From assembly GCA_006384855.1 (NCBI GenBank), contig VCJN01001387.1, positions 1 through 64,000 on the forward strand: 64,000 nt of DNA. Direction: 5' to 3'. Origin of the DNA: Tetraselmis striata (Eukaryota > Chlorophyta > Chlorodendrophyceae > Chlorodendrales > Chlorodendraceae). The notes under the pieces are model-generated. The model made no database searches, was not told the origin of the DNA, and worked only from the letters and a program-made list of their open reading frames with translations. Of the stretch, positions 33,777 through 43,967 are shown one piece after another; positions within the stretch are counted from its first letter, which is position 1; every line of letters begins with the position of its first letter. A program made the translations under genes and the position numbers.

Positions 33777-36410
33777 ATGAGGGCGTCCGCGATTCGTCTC
33801 CTGCTAGACGACATCAATAACCCATACAACGAGGAGGAGCTCCTGTACGACTTCGCGCAACGGGCCGACTGGATGGCGGACGTCCAGGACAGCGCGCGGC
33901 TGTCTCAGCTATCGATTCCTGGAACTCACGACAGTGGGGCATGGGAGGCCATCACCGCTAGAGCTGTTTCATACCTAGGCGGCAGCGACAGGCACGGCAA
34001 CAACATCGCCAGGATCTGGACCACGCTGGGCGGGTTGCCGCTCGGGATCGCGGGGGCTCTGACGGCCGGGCTAGGCAGCCAGAGTCTGTTTACCGCCTAC
34101 ACCGCGACACAGACCTGGAACATCACGCAGCAGCTCAACGGCGGCATCCGCTTCTTGGACATCCGCTGCCGTCATCAGGAGGGGCAATGCAATGTGGTGC
34201 ACAATATCATTGATCTTCAGCAAACTCTGGATGACGTCCTAACCGAGGTTCAGGACTTCCTGACTGCTCACCCCACCGAGGCGGTCTTGGTGAAAATCAA
34301 AGCCCCAGAGGACAACTTTCTAGGGGAGCACCTGGAGGGCGACTCCGACTTCAACTCCACCTTCGTCTCTAAATACCTCCCTGCCTATTCGTCCGTCCTC
34401 TGGCCTTCCACCACCTCATGCAGCGTCGATCGCAACAACCCCACCCTAGGCGAGATCCGCGGCAAAGCTGTGATTATCCAGCAGTTCAGCGACATCGGCG
34501 GCAGCGGCAACTGCCACGGCATCCCCTTCTCCGCTTTCACTGCGTCCGGCTGGTTCCAAGACGAGCTGGAGGTGCAATGGGGCAACGTGAAGGCCGGTCT
34601 GGAGGCCGCCACCATCGACATCTTTCCAGATACTCTGCACTTCATCGGCTTGAACGGGAACCGCCTGAGTGAGCTTGGCGAGAGCCCCGATGATTTCGCG
34701 AAGTACATCAATCCTCGCACGCACGACTGGCTCGATTCCTTTAAGGGGCGCGTGGGCATCGTTTCCATGGACTTCCCGGGGCCCTCCCTCATTTTCAGGA
34801 TCATCATGCAGAATCGCCGCGTTGCCAAGCGGCCGTGTGCAAACGACAAGCCGGTGTGCGCCGAGTTGGCGACGTTCAAGGTGCATGTGAAGACGCAGGA
34901 TACCGCCAACGCCGGGACCGACGCGGACGTCTATGCGCAGCTGACAACAGCGGGGCCTCCGCGGCAATTCACGGGCAAGCACCTGCTGGACACCAAGGAC
35001 TATGACAACCTGGAGCGGGACAGCCTCGACACCTTTTGGTTCCGAGACTGGGACCTGACCGGGCGTGATGATACCCAGCTCGTGCTCACCCGGCCAGCTC
35101 ACGGCCCGGCGTCGGACTGGGCGGTTGAGTGGGTGCAGGTCACCTCCGATCGCACCGGGCTGACTACCCGCTTCGACGTCGACACCGTGCTTGAATCCGT
35201 CGGTAGTCGCGACATCCACGCCAAGGCTGCCACCTTCCCAGCCTCTGAGACTATATCATCCCTCGCCAACTACACCGTGACGGTCCGCACTGCTGACGAG
35301 AGCCTGGCCGGCACCGACGGCGATGTCTATGTCATCCTCAATGGCGCGAAAGGGGAGTCGAGGAAGCTGAAACTGGATGATGGCGGGAATAACTTCGAGG
35401 CGGGTGACGTCGACACCTTCGAGTTCCTGGACGTGCGCGACGTCGGTAGCATCGACAAGATCACGATCGGGCAGGATGGCGGTGGCGGGTGGAAGCTGAG
35501 CACCGTCGAGGTAGTGGCCAAGACACAGCAGGACGACGAGACCATGCTGACCTACAACGGCCCGAAAGAGGGCTTGGTCGAGGTGACTTTGCCTAAGCAG
35601 GACGATACAACTGTGTTCACCTTCAACGGCTGGGTCGACGGGGACGGCAAAGTGGACGTCTACTCAGCGGCCGCCTCTGCCACCTACACAGTCGTCGTGG
35701 AGACCACGGATCGCTTCCAGGCCGGGACGAATGGCGACGTGCGCCTCCAGCTTGTGAACGCCGCCGGGGAGACTACCGCCACTCACCTCCTCGACAATGA
35801 CGGCGACGACTTCGAGGCGGGTGATCGCGGCACCTATACCTTCACCGACAGGGATATCGGGCTGCCGACCCAGGCCAGGGTCAGCCTGGACGGCGGCACC
35901 GGGTGGCTGCTACACAGCGTGTCCGTGCAGAGCGACAAGGCCTCGGGCACCGCCTGGTTCATCGGTGACAGGTGGATTTACTCTGACAGCGGAGACGTGG
36001 AGCTCAACAGCGCGCCACCCCAGCAGCGGTACCGTGTCGACATCTACACCGCCGACGTGGGAGGTGCGGGAACCGACGGCGACGTCTGGATATATCTGCA
36101 CGGCTCCTTGGGCTCGGGCAAGCGACACATCCTGGACAAGGCCAACTACGACGACTTCGAGAGGGATGACCTGGACAGCTATTTCTTCACAGATGACAAC
36201 CTGGGGACGGTGACGGGCGTTCTGATCGGGCAGGACGGCGGCGGTGGCTGGGACCTGGGCTATATCAGAGTGTACAGTGACAGCATCAGCGGCAGCGACC
36301 AGCTGCTCAAAACCCTCAACATCAACAAGGAGATCGGCGGCGGCGGGTGTGTGGGCGCTGGGAGCCCCGCCCCCGGCAGCAGCTTCAGCTCGCGTTGCGC
36401 CAGGGTTTAG
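33777..36410 (+). CDS. Secreted PI-PLC (X domain) with four PLAT domains, intronless
   Basis: Probably cleaves phosphatidylinositol or GPI-type lipids outside the cell or at a membrane. Counting from Met 33777 (877 residues): a bacterial-type PI-PLC X domain at about 40-340, with IPGTHDSG (first catalytic His) and FLDIRCR followed by VVHNI (second catalytic His), ending in MDFPGPS. Then come four PLAT/LH2 domains at about 365-455, 499-580, 634-715 and 750-835, each with a variant of AGTDGDVY and three with QDGGGGW-like turns. PLAT domains bind lipids or partner proteins. A signal-like segment, LSFCLLVLAATA, lies in frame just upstream of Met 33777. The frame is open back to 33576 with no earlier ATG, so the true start is probably in an upstream exon or is non-AUG. 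The lack of introns among intron-rich neighbours suggests transfer or retroposition. Confidence 0.85.
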   Translation: MRASAIRLLLDDINNPYNEEELLYDFAQRADWMADVQDSARLSQLSIPGTHDSGAWEAITARAVSYLGGSDRHGNNIARIWTTLGGLPLGIAGALTAGLGSQSLFTAYTATQTWNITQQLNGGIRFLDIRCRHQEGQCNVVHNIIDLQQTLDDVLTEVQDFLTAHPTEAVLVKIKAPEDNFLGEHLEGDSDFNSTFVSKYLPAYSSVLWPSTTSCSVDRNNPTLGEIRGKAVIIQQFSDIGGSGNCHGIPFSAFTASGWFQDELEVQWGNVKAGLEAATIDIFPDTLHFIGLNGNRLSELGESPDDFAKYINPRTHDWLDSFKGRVGIVSMDFPGPSLIFRIIMQNRRVAKRPCANDKPVCAELATFKVHVKTQDTANAGTDADVYAQLTTAGPPRQFTGKHLLDTKDYDNLERDSLDTFWFRDWDLTGRDDTQLVLTRPAHGPASDWAVEWVQVTSDRTGLTTRFDVDTVLESVGSRDIHAKAATFPASETISSLANYTVTVRTADESLAGTDGDVYVILNGAKGESRKLKLDDGGNNFEAGDVDTFEFLDVRDVGSIDKITIGQDGGGGWKLSTVEVVAKTQQDDETMLTYNGPKEGLVEVTLPKQDDTTVFTFNGWVDGDGKVDVYSAAASATYTVVVETTDRFQAGTNGDVRLQLVNAAGETTATHLLDNDGDDFEAGDRGTYTFTDRDIGLPTQARVSLDGGTGWLLHSVSVQSDKASGTAWFIGDRWIYSDSGDVELNSAPPQQRYRVDIYTADVGGAGTDGDVWIYLHGSLGSGKRHILDKANYDDFERDDLDSYFFTDDNLGTVTGVLIGQDGGGGWDLGYIRVYSDSISGSDQLLKTLNINKEIGGGGCVGAGSPAPGSSFSSRCARV

Positions 36411-36549
36411 CGCCAGGTTAGCACCAACAAGATGGACGCCTATGCTGCGGACAAACAATTCCGTTGATACTGATGCTGACTACCCATAGTAAGGCCTTTG
36501 TGATAGTGACCATCACCATGCACACTGTGCGTTCAACACTCCATGTAGC

Positions 36550-36554
36550 TGTAA
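36550..36554 (+). terminator. TGTAA poly(A) signal of the PI-PLC gene
   Basis: TGTAA occurs 140 bases after the stop codon, a normal chlorophyte spacing. The rest of 36411-36971 holds no gene. Confidence 0.5.
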
Positions 36555-36971
36555 TATATACACATTGAGATCACAGATCCAAGCTCATTCCTGAGACATC
36601 CGCTGCTGACGGCACATTGGCAGCTCATGCATGGGGGCGTCCGCCTAGCGAGAAAATGCACCCCCTCCACCACCCAGCCTGCTGCGCACGGGCTCGATAC
36701 ATATGACAGGTTGCCGGCCGCGTCTTGGTCGATACATACATTAAATCCTGCGAAGCTGCTGAGCGGTGTATGGCACAGCATTTGACGTCTGCCCTGATAG
36801 AGTTCACACTTTGCCCTGTTCTACGCAATACGCGACGCGGGCGCGCTCAAGTCGATGGATGGCCGAGGAGGTGCTGAGCTGGGTAGTGGCCCTGGAGAGG
36901 CTAAACTGGGCGAGGCTGCCGGGCAGGAGAGGGGGCCAGCCAGGCAGAAGGGTTCCGGGGGGCGGGGGGAC

Positions 36972-39012
36972 TCAGTCTTCGTTGAGGTCCAGCCCAAGGT
37001 CGTAGTCCTCAAAGCCGAGGTCACGAAGCGCTGCGCCGCCGACGTCCTTGCAGGCCTGCGGATGCGCCAACTGCGCAGCTCGCAGCAGGTCCTCCGCGCC
37101 AGCGGCGAGAAAGGCGGCCTTGTGCTCCGGCGTGCGCGACACCAGGTTGCGCACCGCCATGCAGCCCTGCCGCTGCACCCACTGCTCGCCGGGCAGCGCG
37201 CCCATGACGGCCGTGATGGTATCCACGCAGCCCGCCTCCACCGCCGCCGTCGCGCCGTCCGGGTTGCGCAGCGTTAGGCCCACGATCAGCCCCAGCGCCT
37301 GCTCGCAGCTGCCCGGCACGCCCGTGGCGGCCACCGCCTGCACCGCCCGCAGGCCGCCGCGCCGGATGATGAGGTTCTGCAGGACAGCCAAGGAGAGGGG
37401 GAGGGGCGCGCAGGGTCAGAACATGTCTAATCACAACAATCACCATTATTGCGGTCATCGTATATTACTTCCTCCATCGACCAGTACATGCCCACCCAGC
37501 TTGGGCAAGTGAGCCGGATGGACTGCGGACGCCTTTCCAGACGCAAGCCATATACCTGGGCAAACTGCAAGCAGCCCGGAGGCAGCCCCAACATGACGTA
37601 ACGCCGTGCTAATCTCAGAGTCTTGCAGAGGTTTGGTATCCAGGATAGCTGGAGAGCAAAAGCGATGGATCCTGATGCATGGAAAGACGCACTCAAACAT
37701 GAAACCTTCACCCAAAAGGCGAAGAAGAGCCGCCTCCATACAGACGATGGTTAGATAGGATAGGACAGGTGTACTGTAGAACCATCACACACTATTCTGC
37801 GAAACTTACCCCTGGATGTTCCGAGTTTTCACGGTCTATTACCGCGCATTATAATTCCTGGATAGGACGTGCGTAATGATTGACTGACTGGCTGCATACC
37901 AAAAGTGACTCGCGGCGGACACAAATACCATGCGCATATGTGGGTGAAGCGGTGGTTGTAGCAGGCAGGAGCAAACAAAGGAACGAGGGGGTAGGGCAGC
38001 ACCTTGTTGGCGTCGCTGTTGGCGAGCTGGCGCATGACCGACATGGCGGTGCGGGTCACGGCGGCGTTGTCCGCGTGCGCCTCCGATAGCGCGAGCAGCA
38101 GCTCCACACCACCGTCGTCGGCGATGCCCTGGCAGATCTCGTCGGTGACGCTGACGCGGCGCAGTGCGGAGCAGCCGGCGGCCGCGAGCGGTGCGGACCC
38201 CTCCTCGAGTGCGCGACGCAGCACCGCCAGCAGCGCGGACGCCGCGCCCTTGCTGCAGATCTCGCGCGCCGACTTGAAGGCGCCGCTAGTGAGGCACGGC
38301 CTGTCGTCGTCGGCGACGGTGACACTGCGCAGCGTGGTGCAGGTGGCAACCAGCGTGGCAGCGTCCGCGCCCTCCTCGCGGAGCGTGCGCAGCATGGCGT
38401 CGTCGCCACCTTGCGCGATGAAGCTGGCCTGCGGGCAGAGCAGCAGCAGCAGAAGGCAAGAAGGGCGGTCAGGGGACTAGGGGGGCAGGCAGGGGAGGGG
38501 AAACAAGCACAAATGCACCTGCTCAGCGGCAGAGGAAGAGAATAAAAGGAGTGGAGAGCTGCATCAGCAACATTGTGTCCATTTGGCAAATATCAAATGC
38601 CTGAGACAGACATGAGAGGGAGCGTGTATGCTGCGCAGAGGGGACGACAGACAGACAGAAGCGCAAGGGGGTGTGGAGATAGACACCAATGGGGAGGAGG
38701 GGGGGGTGGTAATTCTGCGGGTAGTTCTGGGTTGTGATGGGGGAGTCACCTTGTTGTCCTCATTCTTAAAGCACGCCTGCGCAGTGGTGGTGTACGCAGC
38801 CGCCGGTAGCGCCCCCGCGGGCGCCGCGCCTGCCAGCAGCGCCAGCATCGCCGCGGTGCCGCCGTTCTTGTGGAACGCCTCGCGGTGCGGGTCCGTCACT
38901 AGCGCCGCGGTCAGCGTCTGCGCGCAGAGGTTGATAGAGCGGGGCGGCTCAGTGCGCGCCCAGCCCCTACGCCTGCGCTTAGCCGTGCTCGCGGGTGTTT
39001 TTTTATTTATTT

Positions 39013-39046
<34 letters not shown>

Positions 39047-40301
39047 CTCTGCTACTGCCGCACCTGCAGGCCCTCCACCACCAGGCCCTCATCTGCCTCC
39101 TGCAGCTTTGGCAGCGCGCCCAGCAGTGTACTTACCAGCCCCTTCTGCGAAGACACTGCAGAAGCCGTGCCACAGCACCGCGTCAGCATCAACTGGCGCA
39201 TGTGCGCGAGCCTGTGTGTATGTTGGCGAGGGCCAGGGAGCTAGGGGATGAGGACGAGCAGCGTACCCGCCAACGCCTCCGCGGTGAACGCCTCCCCGCG
39301 GCTCTTGTCCGCCAGCAGCTCGCGCACAACCGCAAGCACCTCGCCGGCCTCTTGCCCGCCCAGCGCCTCCTCCAGGCGTGGCATGGCAGCCACCATGGGA
39401 TGCCTGCCGCCCGGGGAAGAGGGCACACCGGGGGAGGCATGGGGCCTGAGCGGCGGGTTCCTCCTTCCAGGAGGCGCATGAGCTGCCAGGGCGTCAGGCA
39501 GCACTCCGTGGGAGGCAGAAAGGGCGCTCACTCAGTTCGGTCGGCGTAGAAGGTCTGGTTGATGCCGCTCAGGTCCACCTTCTGCGCGTTTGCGGGGTGG
39601 ATGGGGGGGGGGGGGGGGGGGGGGGGGCAATGCGCCATGTCAGCACCAGCAGCAGAAGATCAGTGGACTGCGAGCCGCACACACCCCATCCTGCTGAGGC
39701 TCTGAGCCACAATCCCTACATGATGCCCACCTGGATCTGGAACTCCTCCACAGCGGCCTTCACAGCCTCTTCCGGCTCCATATCGAAGTCATCCACATTG
39801 GCTTTGACGGCCTCATCGAAGGCCTCCTACGCGGGGCGGCGGCAAACGGCAGGTGGTAAGCGGAGGTGAGGTGCAGCCGGCCTGATTTGCCCTCTTGACA
39901 GCAGCTTTTGCACGGCTGCAGCACAGCTACAAAAGGGGAGACGGGGGACCAGGATGAGAGAGGAAAGATAGCGGAGGGGTCGGACACTACTGCCCCCTCC
40001 CGCCCCCCTCGCCTCACATGTCTCCTTGAAGGGGTGGAATGTGAGCGCCGGGGAGCGCTCTCCGGGCCTGGGGCAAGTCTGACCCGGGATCCAGGTTGGC
40101 AGGGGGCGGCCGTCGGAGTATAGGAGGCTCACGAGGGGGTTGTTGGATGGTGTCGACTGCAAGAAAGTTAAGCCGGACTGGGGAGGCGCGGTGAGGGTGG
40201 GAGGAGTCGGGAAGAAGGAGGGTTGTCTCGGCGAGGTCAAGGGATCCGTTGCCGGGGGGGGGGGGGGGGGGTACCTGGCTGATCAGTTTAGCGGCACCCA
40301 T
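36972..40301 (-). CDS. ARMC6: Armadillo-repeat protein, ARMC6 family
   Basis: Eight exons in transcription order: 40275-40301, 39731-39826, 39532-39581, 39267-39403, 39064-39155, 38750-38917, 38003-38428, 36972-37376. All phases agree, giving 466 residues against about 500 in human ARMC6. The N-terminus is diagnostic: MGAAKLISQ followed by EAFDEAVKANVDDF, then MEPEEAVKAAVEEFQIQ and VDLSGI, the ARMC6 leader seen from animals to plants. The rest is armadillo helices, for example GSAPLAAAGCSALRRVSV, MSVMRQLANSDANK and QGCMAVRNLVSR. The molecular role is unclear; the repeats suggest a protein-binding scaffold. The exon at 39064-39155 contains an internal GTAAGT that must be skipped for this model. 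Three introns carry long C-runs on the sense strand. The start faces the ABA4-like gene. Confidence 0.92.
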
Positions 40302-41020
40302 GGCGTCGACTTCGCCAAAGCGACCTGTGAAATGTGCTGTGGGGTGTGAATTGGATCACTTCACAGGCGTGCGTGACCGGGGGTCGAGCCGGGGAGGTGG
40401 GGGAAGGGGCGGTGCTCTCGGTGGGAAGGTACCAGGGAGATGTGTAGTGGGCCGCCGCGGCGCGCGTCGCTGACTTTCCGACGCCTGACGCGCGCGACGA
40501 TCGACGAGGCGACGACGACCCGCCGCGGCGCGCAGCCCGCGGCATCCTGCTGAAGCTTATAACTGTTGGGCTAGTTAATTAAGGGGGTACATGGCTTGAT
40601 TGCTTGATTATTAAGCTTCGGACTTTAGTCGGGAATATTTAGGTTTCCGGTTTAGGTTTCTGTGTGCTGACGCGCGCGCCCGCACGACCACTATTTTTGC
40701 GCGCAACGCGCGCGTACGGTGCGCTTCCAGCACTAAATGACGACCGACCGTGCGCTTCCACTAAATGTAGGCTCCTTCCTCCCCCAGTACTTTGCGTGCA
40801 TTCTCTGGACGCTCTCCCTGTAACCAAAAAGATTATCACCGCGCCGCGCGTCATCATTTGGGAACGCGCAACGCCCGTGCAGACTTGTTCAACATCTCGT
40901 CCACCCGGCCCCCAGCAGCCCGCAGCGCCCAGCACCACAGCGGCTCAACACTCTGCCGACGTAGACCCGCAGACGCCAGCAGATCCATCTGTTCACGCCT
41001 TCAGCAACACACAGCAGGAG
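40302..41020. promoter_or_regulatory. Shared interval between divergent ARMC6 and ABA4-like genes
   Basis: About 700 bases between the two start regions. It contains dense CG-rich words (CGCGCGCG, CGACGACG) near 40460-40700 and an AT-rich patch near 40560-40600. It probably holds both promoters. No specific motif can be assigned. An ORF from 40664 runs into the ABA4 frame and gives an alternative start. Confidence 0.4.
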
Positions 41021-42437
41021 ATGTTGGCCGTATGTGGCATCTGTCCGCGGGGGCCGGTGCGCGTGCCGACGCAGCGGCGAGCTGAAGTCTGCTCCGCCTC
41101 GTTGCCTCCCCGCTCCGTCGCGTGCCCCGCTTCGTCAGGAGCCGGTGAAGGCGCGCGTCGGGGCACGCGTACCGCGAGCTGTCGCTCGATACCCTCCTTC
41201 GTGCTGTGCTGCACATCCTGGCGGGCGCGTCCGACGCTAGGGGCGGGCTGGGGCCGGCAGGGTGGCGTCCTTCCGCGCGGCCTGCGTCGGGAGGGTGGAG
41301 CGCTTACTCCACCGCGCAGCGCGCTTGCTTGCACTCTGGTCACCGCCACCACGCTCTACGCGCTTCCTTTCTTTGCTATGGTGCGCCTTCGCCCTCTTTG
41401 CCTCATCTCCCGACAGACCTGTAGCAGCATTCTCCGCCCGAAAGGGCGGTGCATTAAGACGACTATCTTCCGAGCTTTCTTCCTGTCGGCGACATGTCGT
41501 CTGTCAAGGGGTGTCGCCAATTACCTCGCTCTTTGCGGAATACGCCCATAGAATCCCAGCCAATATGCCAATATGGTACCTGGACACTCCGTCCCTTGTC
41601 TCACAAGGGGCGTCATTCTCCGGGTTCGTATCAGCAAACCCTGCATCCGCCTTACCCTGACCTCATGCGGCTGCCCCAAGGCCTGGTCTGAGGACTCACT
41701 GCCCCCCATTGCACTGCACAGATGGCAGTCGCGCCACAGCGGCAATGGGTCCGGTCCACCATAGAAAGCCTATGGTTCATCGCGCCCGTTGCGCTGGCGT
41801 ATCTGTTCCTGCTTGCCATCTCCTGGCAGCCGGACACGCTGAGCCTGATGATGCCGGGCAGCATCGAGGAGGGCATTGCATCAGGTGACTTTGCCCCTTT
41901 AAAGCCGCCTGGTGGGATGTGTACGCCCAGTGCTGCCCGATCGTCTTCCGCCATCACCCGCTGAGCTCATTGATGCCGTGCCGCTGCAGGCAAGCCGCAG
42001 TTCTTCCCAAGCTTAGATGGCATCAGTCAGCTCTTCTCTCGCTCGCTCACGGCGGCCTCGCTGTGGCTGCACCTGCTCAGCATCAACCTCTTCGCCGCGC
42101 GCCATGTCTTCCTGGACGGTGCGGTCCCCTGTCGCCTATTCCGACCACCCCTGCCCTTGTTATCCTCACTGGCCTGACCCCTCCTCGCCCGCCCCTGGGA
42201 TGCGGCGCAGGCATCCAGCACAGCTTGCCTACCTGGCATGCCGTCTTCCTGAGCGCGGTGATCGGCCCCATCGGCCTGCTGGTGCATTTTCTAACAAAGG
42301 TGCTCCCTCTCCAAACCCCCCTAGTCCTCTCTCCTGCCTTACGGCATCCACAGTGTCTCCATGATGTCTCCGACGAGCTGAAACGGGCTGCACGTACGGA
42401 TGAAAATACTCTCGTAGAACCTGGAATACAACCCTGA
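41021..42437 (+). CDS. ABA4-like DUF4281 plastid membrane protein
   Basis: ABA4 is needed for neoxanthin formation in plant plastids, and DUF4281 proteins are small polytopic membrane proteins. Exons: start region to 41380, then 41722-41884, 41990-42118 and 42211-42299, with matching phases. Family marks in order: TLYALPFFAM joined to MAVAPQRQWVRSTIES, ISWQPDTLSLMMPGS, GKPQFFPSLDGISQLFS, ASLWLHLLSINLFAARHVF, and IGPIGLLVHFLTK. Four hydrophobic segments are visible. The start is uncertain: Met 41021 gives a transit-like Arg/Ser-rich leader of about 100 residues, and Met 40664 a longer one. After TK at 42299 the frame stays open to a stop at 42435-42437, but a GTG donor follows directly, so a further exon is possible. 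A direct role in neoxanthin synthesis here is inference. Confidence 0.85.
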
Positions 42438-43196
42438 AATTGGGCCGCATGTGGAATACTGTAGGTCAAAACGTTCATCACATGTGCGCCAACGTTCTTG
42501 TTTTATGTTTAATCTTTCTTAAGCAGGGTGGTATTGCTCCGGAGTGTTGATACCACCAAATTAGCATCTGCAGGCCCGTAGTGCTCAGAGCAGTCTTTAA
42601 TCACCACCATCCCCACCTCTTGGAACCCCTCATGCTCCCTCCCCCGGCACCCCGGCCTCTTGCTAGCTAGTGCATGCTGTCCCTGCTACAGGAAAGAGCG
42701 TACTGATGGGTTTCGGTACTCAGGTGTGCATTATGCATCTGCGAGGAGCGAGGAGCGCAGAGTGAGGAGGGCCCGCTGTCAAGCCGCTGCACAGGAGTGC
42801 TTAAGGGTGCAGAGGAAAGTGCGGAAGGGAGCTAAGAGTATGGGATGTGTGTTCTTGGGGCTGCGCCATTGCGCACTGCCCGCTTGTCAATGTAATAACT
42901 ATGCGCCATGGTGTGCGGTCCACCCTCCCTACACCCCCCACTTGCATCCAGACACAGCCACGTCATGGTTGATATAGGTTTACAGCAGCTGTCTGGCTGG
43001 CGCCTAGCAGGCTGAGCAAGCCGCTGTATCCAGTGCAAAAAGGCGGGGGATGAGGTGTTAAGAGTAGTCGCCTATTGCAACCTAGCAGGGTAGCCAGGCA
43101 GGGCTACCATCACCGCATTGGCTCTGCCCTCAGGGACTGCTGGTGAGCCACCTTCCCTACCCCCAAGCGCCGACCGAGCTTGGCTGGCCAGGTTGC
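42438..43196. other. Convergent spacer between ABA4-like and TIC20
   Basis: No gene recognised. Contains TGTAA on the plus strand at 42891-42895 and TGTAA on the minus strand at 42980-42984, which may be the poly(A) signals of the ABA4-like gene and of TIC20. A last small exon of the ABA4-like gene may lie here. Confidence 0.4.
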
Positions 43197-43967
43197 CTAA
43201 GCATACTCAGACGCCTCCACCTGGATGTACACGGCCTCACTGATGAAGGGGATGTCAGCGTAAAAGCCGCGAAGCGTGAAGAAAACAGCGTAGAGCACGG
43301 TGGCCATGCATGCCAGGAAGGAGAACTTGTCAAAGAGCACGAGGATGATGCTCCAGCGGAACTCGGCGGGGAAGTAGGCGCGCAGAATGTTGAAGAGCAT
43401 GACCACGATGTCCATCATGATGGCCTGCATGGTGTTGAAGCGCACAAAGTGCGAAATCTTCGTGTTCTTGACGATGGCCAGGAAGCAGAGGAAGAAGACG
43501 ATGAGCGGCATGAAGCTGTTGCAGTAGTAGATGCTAACGAAGGGTGCCGGCAGGAAGTACAGCACGATGGTGGTGGGGAATGCATGGAAGACCTCGCGTC
43601 CCAGGGTCAGGGAGTCAATCCAGGGGATGATGTAGATGCAGGCGGCGAAGACGCGCCACAGTACGTTGGGTGGCCCCTTGGCAGCGCCCGCATCCAACCC
43701 AATCGCATCAGGGTCGTCCGCCTTGGCCTTGGGAGCCATGGGTGCCACCCTGCGCGCGCTCGCCCCACGCCCCCGGCGCGCCGCAGCCCGGAGCTCCCCC
43801 AGGCCAGGCGTCACCAGGCTGGCCCGCCCACCTGAGGCGCTCTGGCTCCGCGATACGGTGGGGGAAGGTCGCTGCCGCCGCTGAGCAGGTGCCGCCGACC
43901 CGCCGCAGCGCACCACCGGCGCGGCGCATGTCACCGCCGCCATGGCAACCAGACGCTGGGCGTACAA
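43197..43967 (-). CDS. TIC20: TIC20-family chloroplast protein import component
   Basis: TIC20 is a polytopic inner-envelope protein of the TIC translocon that takes imported preproteins. A single exon encodes 256 residues. The first 75 or so are Ala/Arg/Ser-rich and hydroxylated, as in a transit peptide, with a second Met at residue 9 (43943: MAAVTCAAPVV) that may be the real start. The membrane part has four or five hydrophobic helices. The hallmark IVKNTKISHFVRFNTMQAI is followed by MMDIVVMLFNIL, matching the TIC20 family. The lack of introns is unusual beside its neighbours but is common for short plastid genes of cyanobacterial origin. Confidence 0.93.
   Translation of the reverse strand: MYAQRLVAMAAVTCAAPVVRCGGSAAPAQRRQRPSPTVSRSQSASGGRASLVTPGLGELRAAARRGRGASARRVAPMAPKAKADDPDAIGLDAGAAKGPPNVLWRVFAACIYIIPWIDSLTLGREVFHAFPTTIVLYFLPAPFVSIYYCNSFMPLIVFFLCFLAIVKNTKISHFVRFNTMQAIMMDIVVMLFNILRAYFPAEFRWSIILVLFDKFSFLACMATVLYAVFFTLRGFYADIPFISEAVYIQVEASEYA

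Noticed and set aside
34446-35219. Minus-strand ORF of 257 codons opposite the PI-PLC
   Set aside because: It is antisense to the X and PLAT domains and has no recognisable content.
41919-42437. One long ORF as the whole ABA4-like gene
   Set aside because: Its first part is intron sequence. The family motifs require splicing from 41722-41884 to 41990 and then to 42211.
43143-43835. Plus-strand ORF of 230 codons
   Set aside because: It is antisense to TIC20, whose protein is clearly recognisable on the minus strand.
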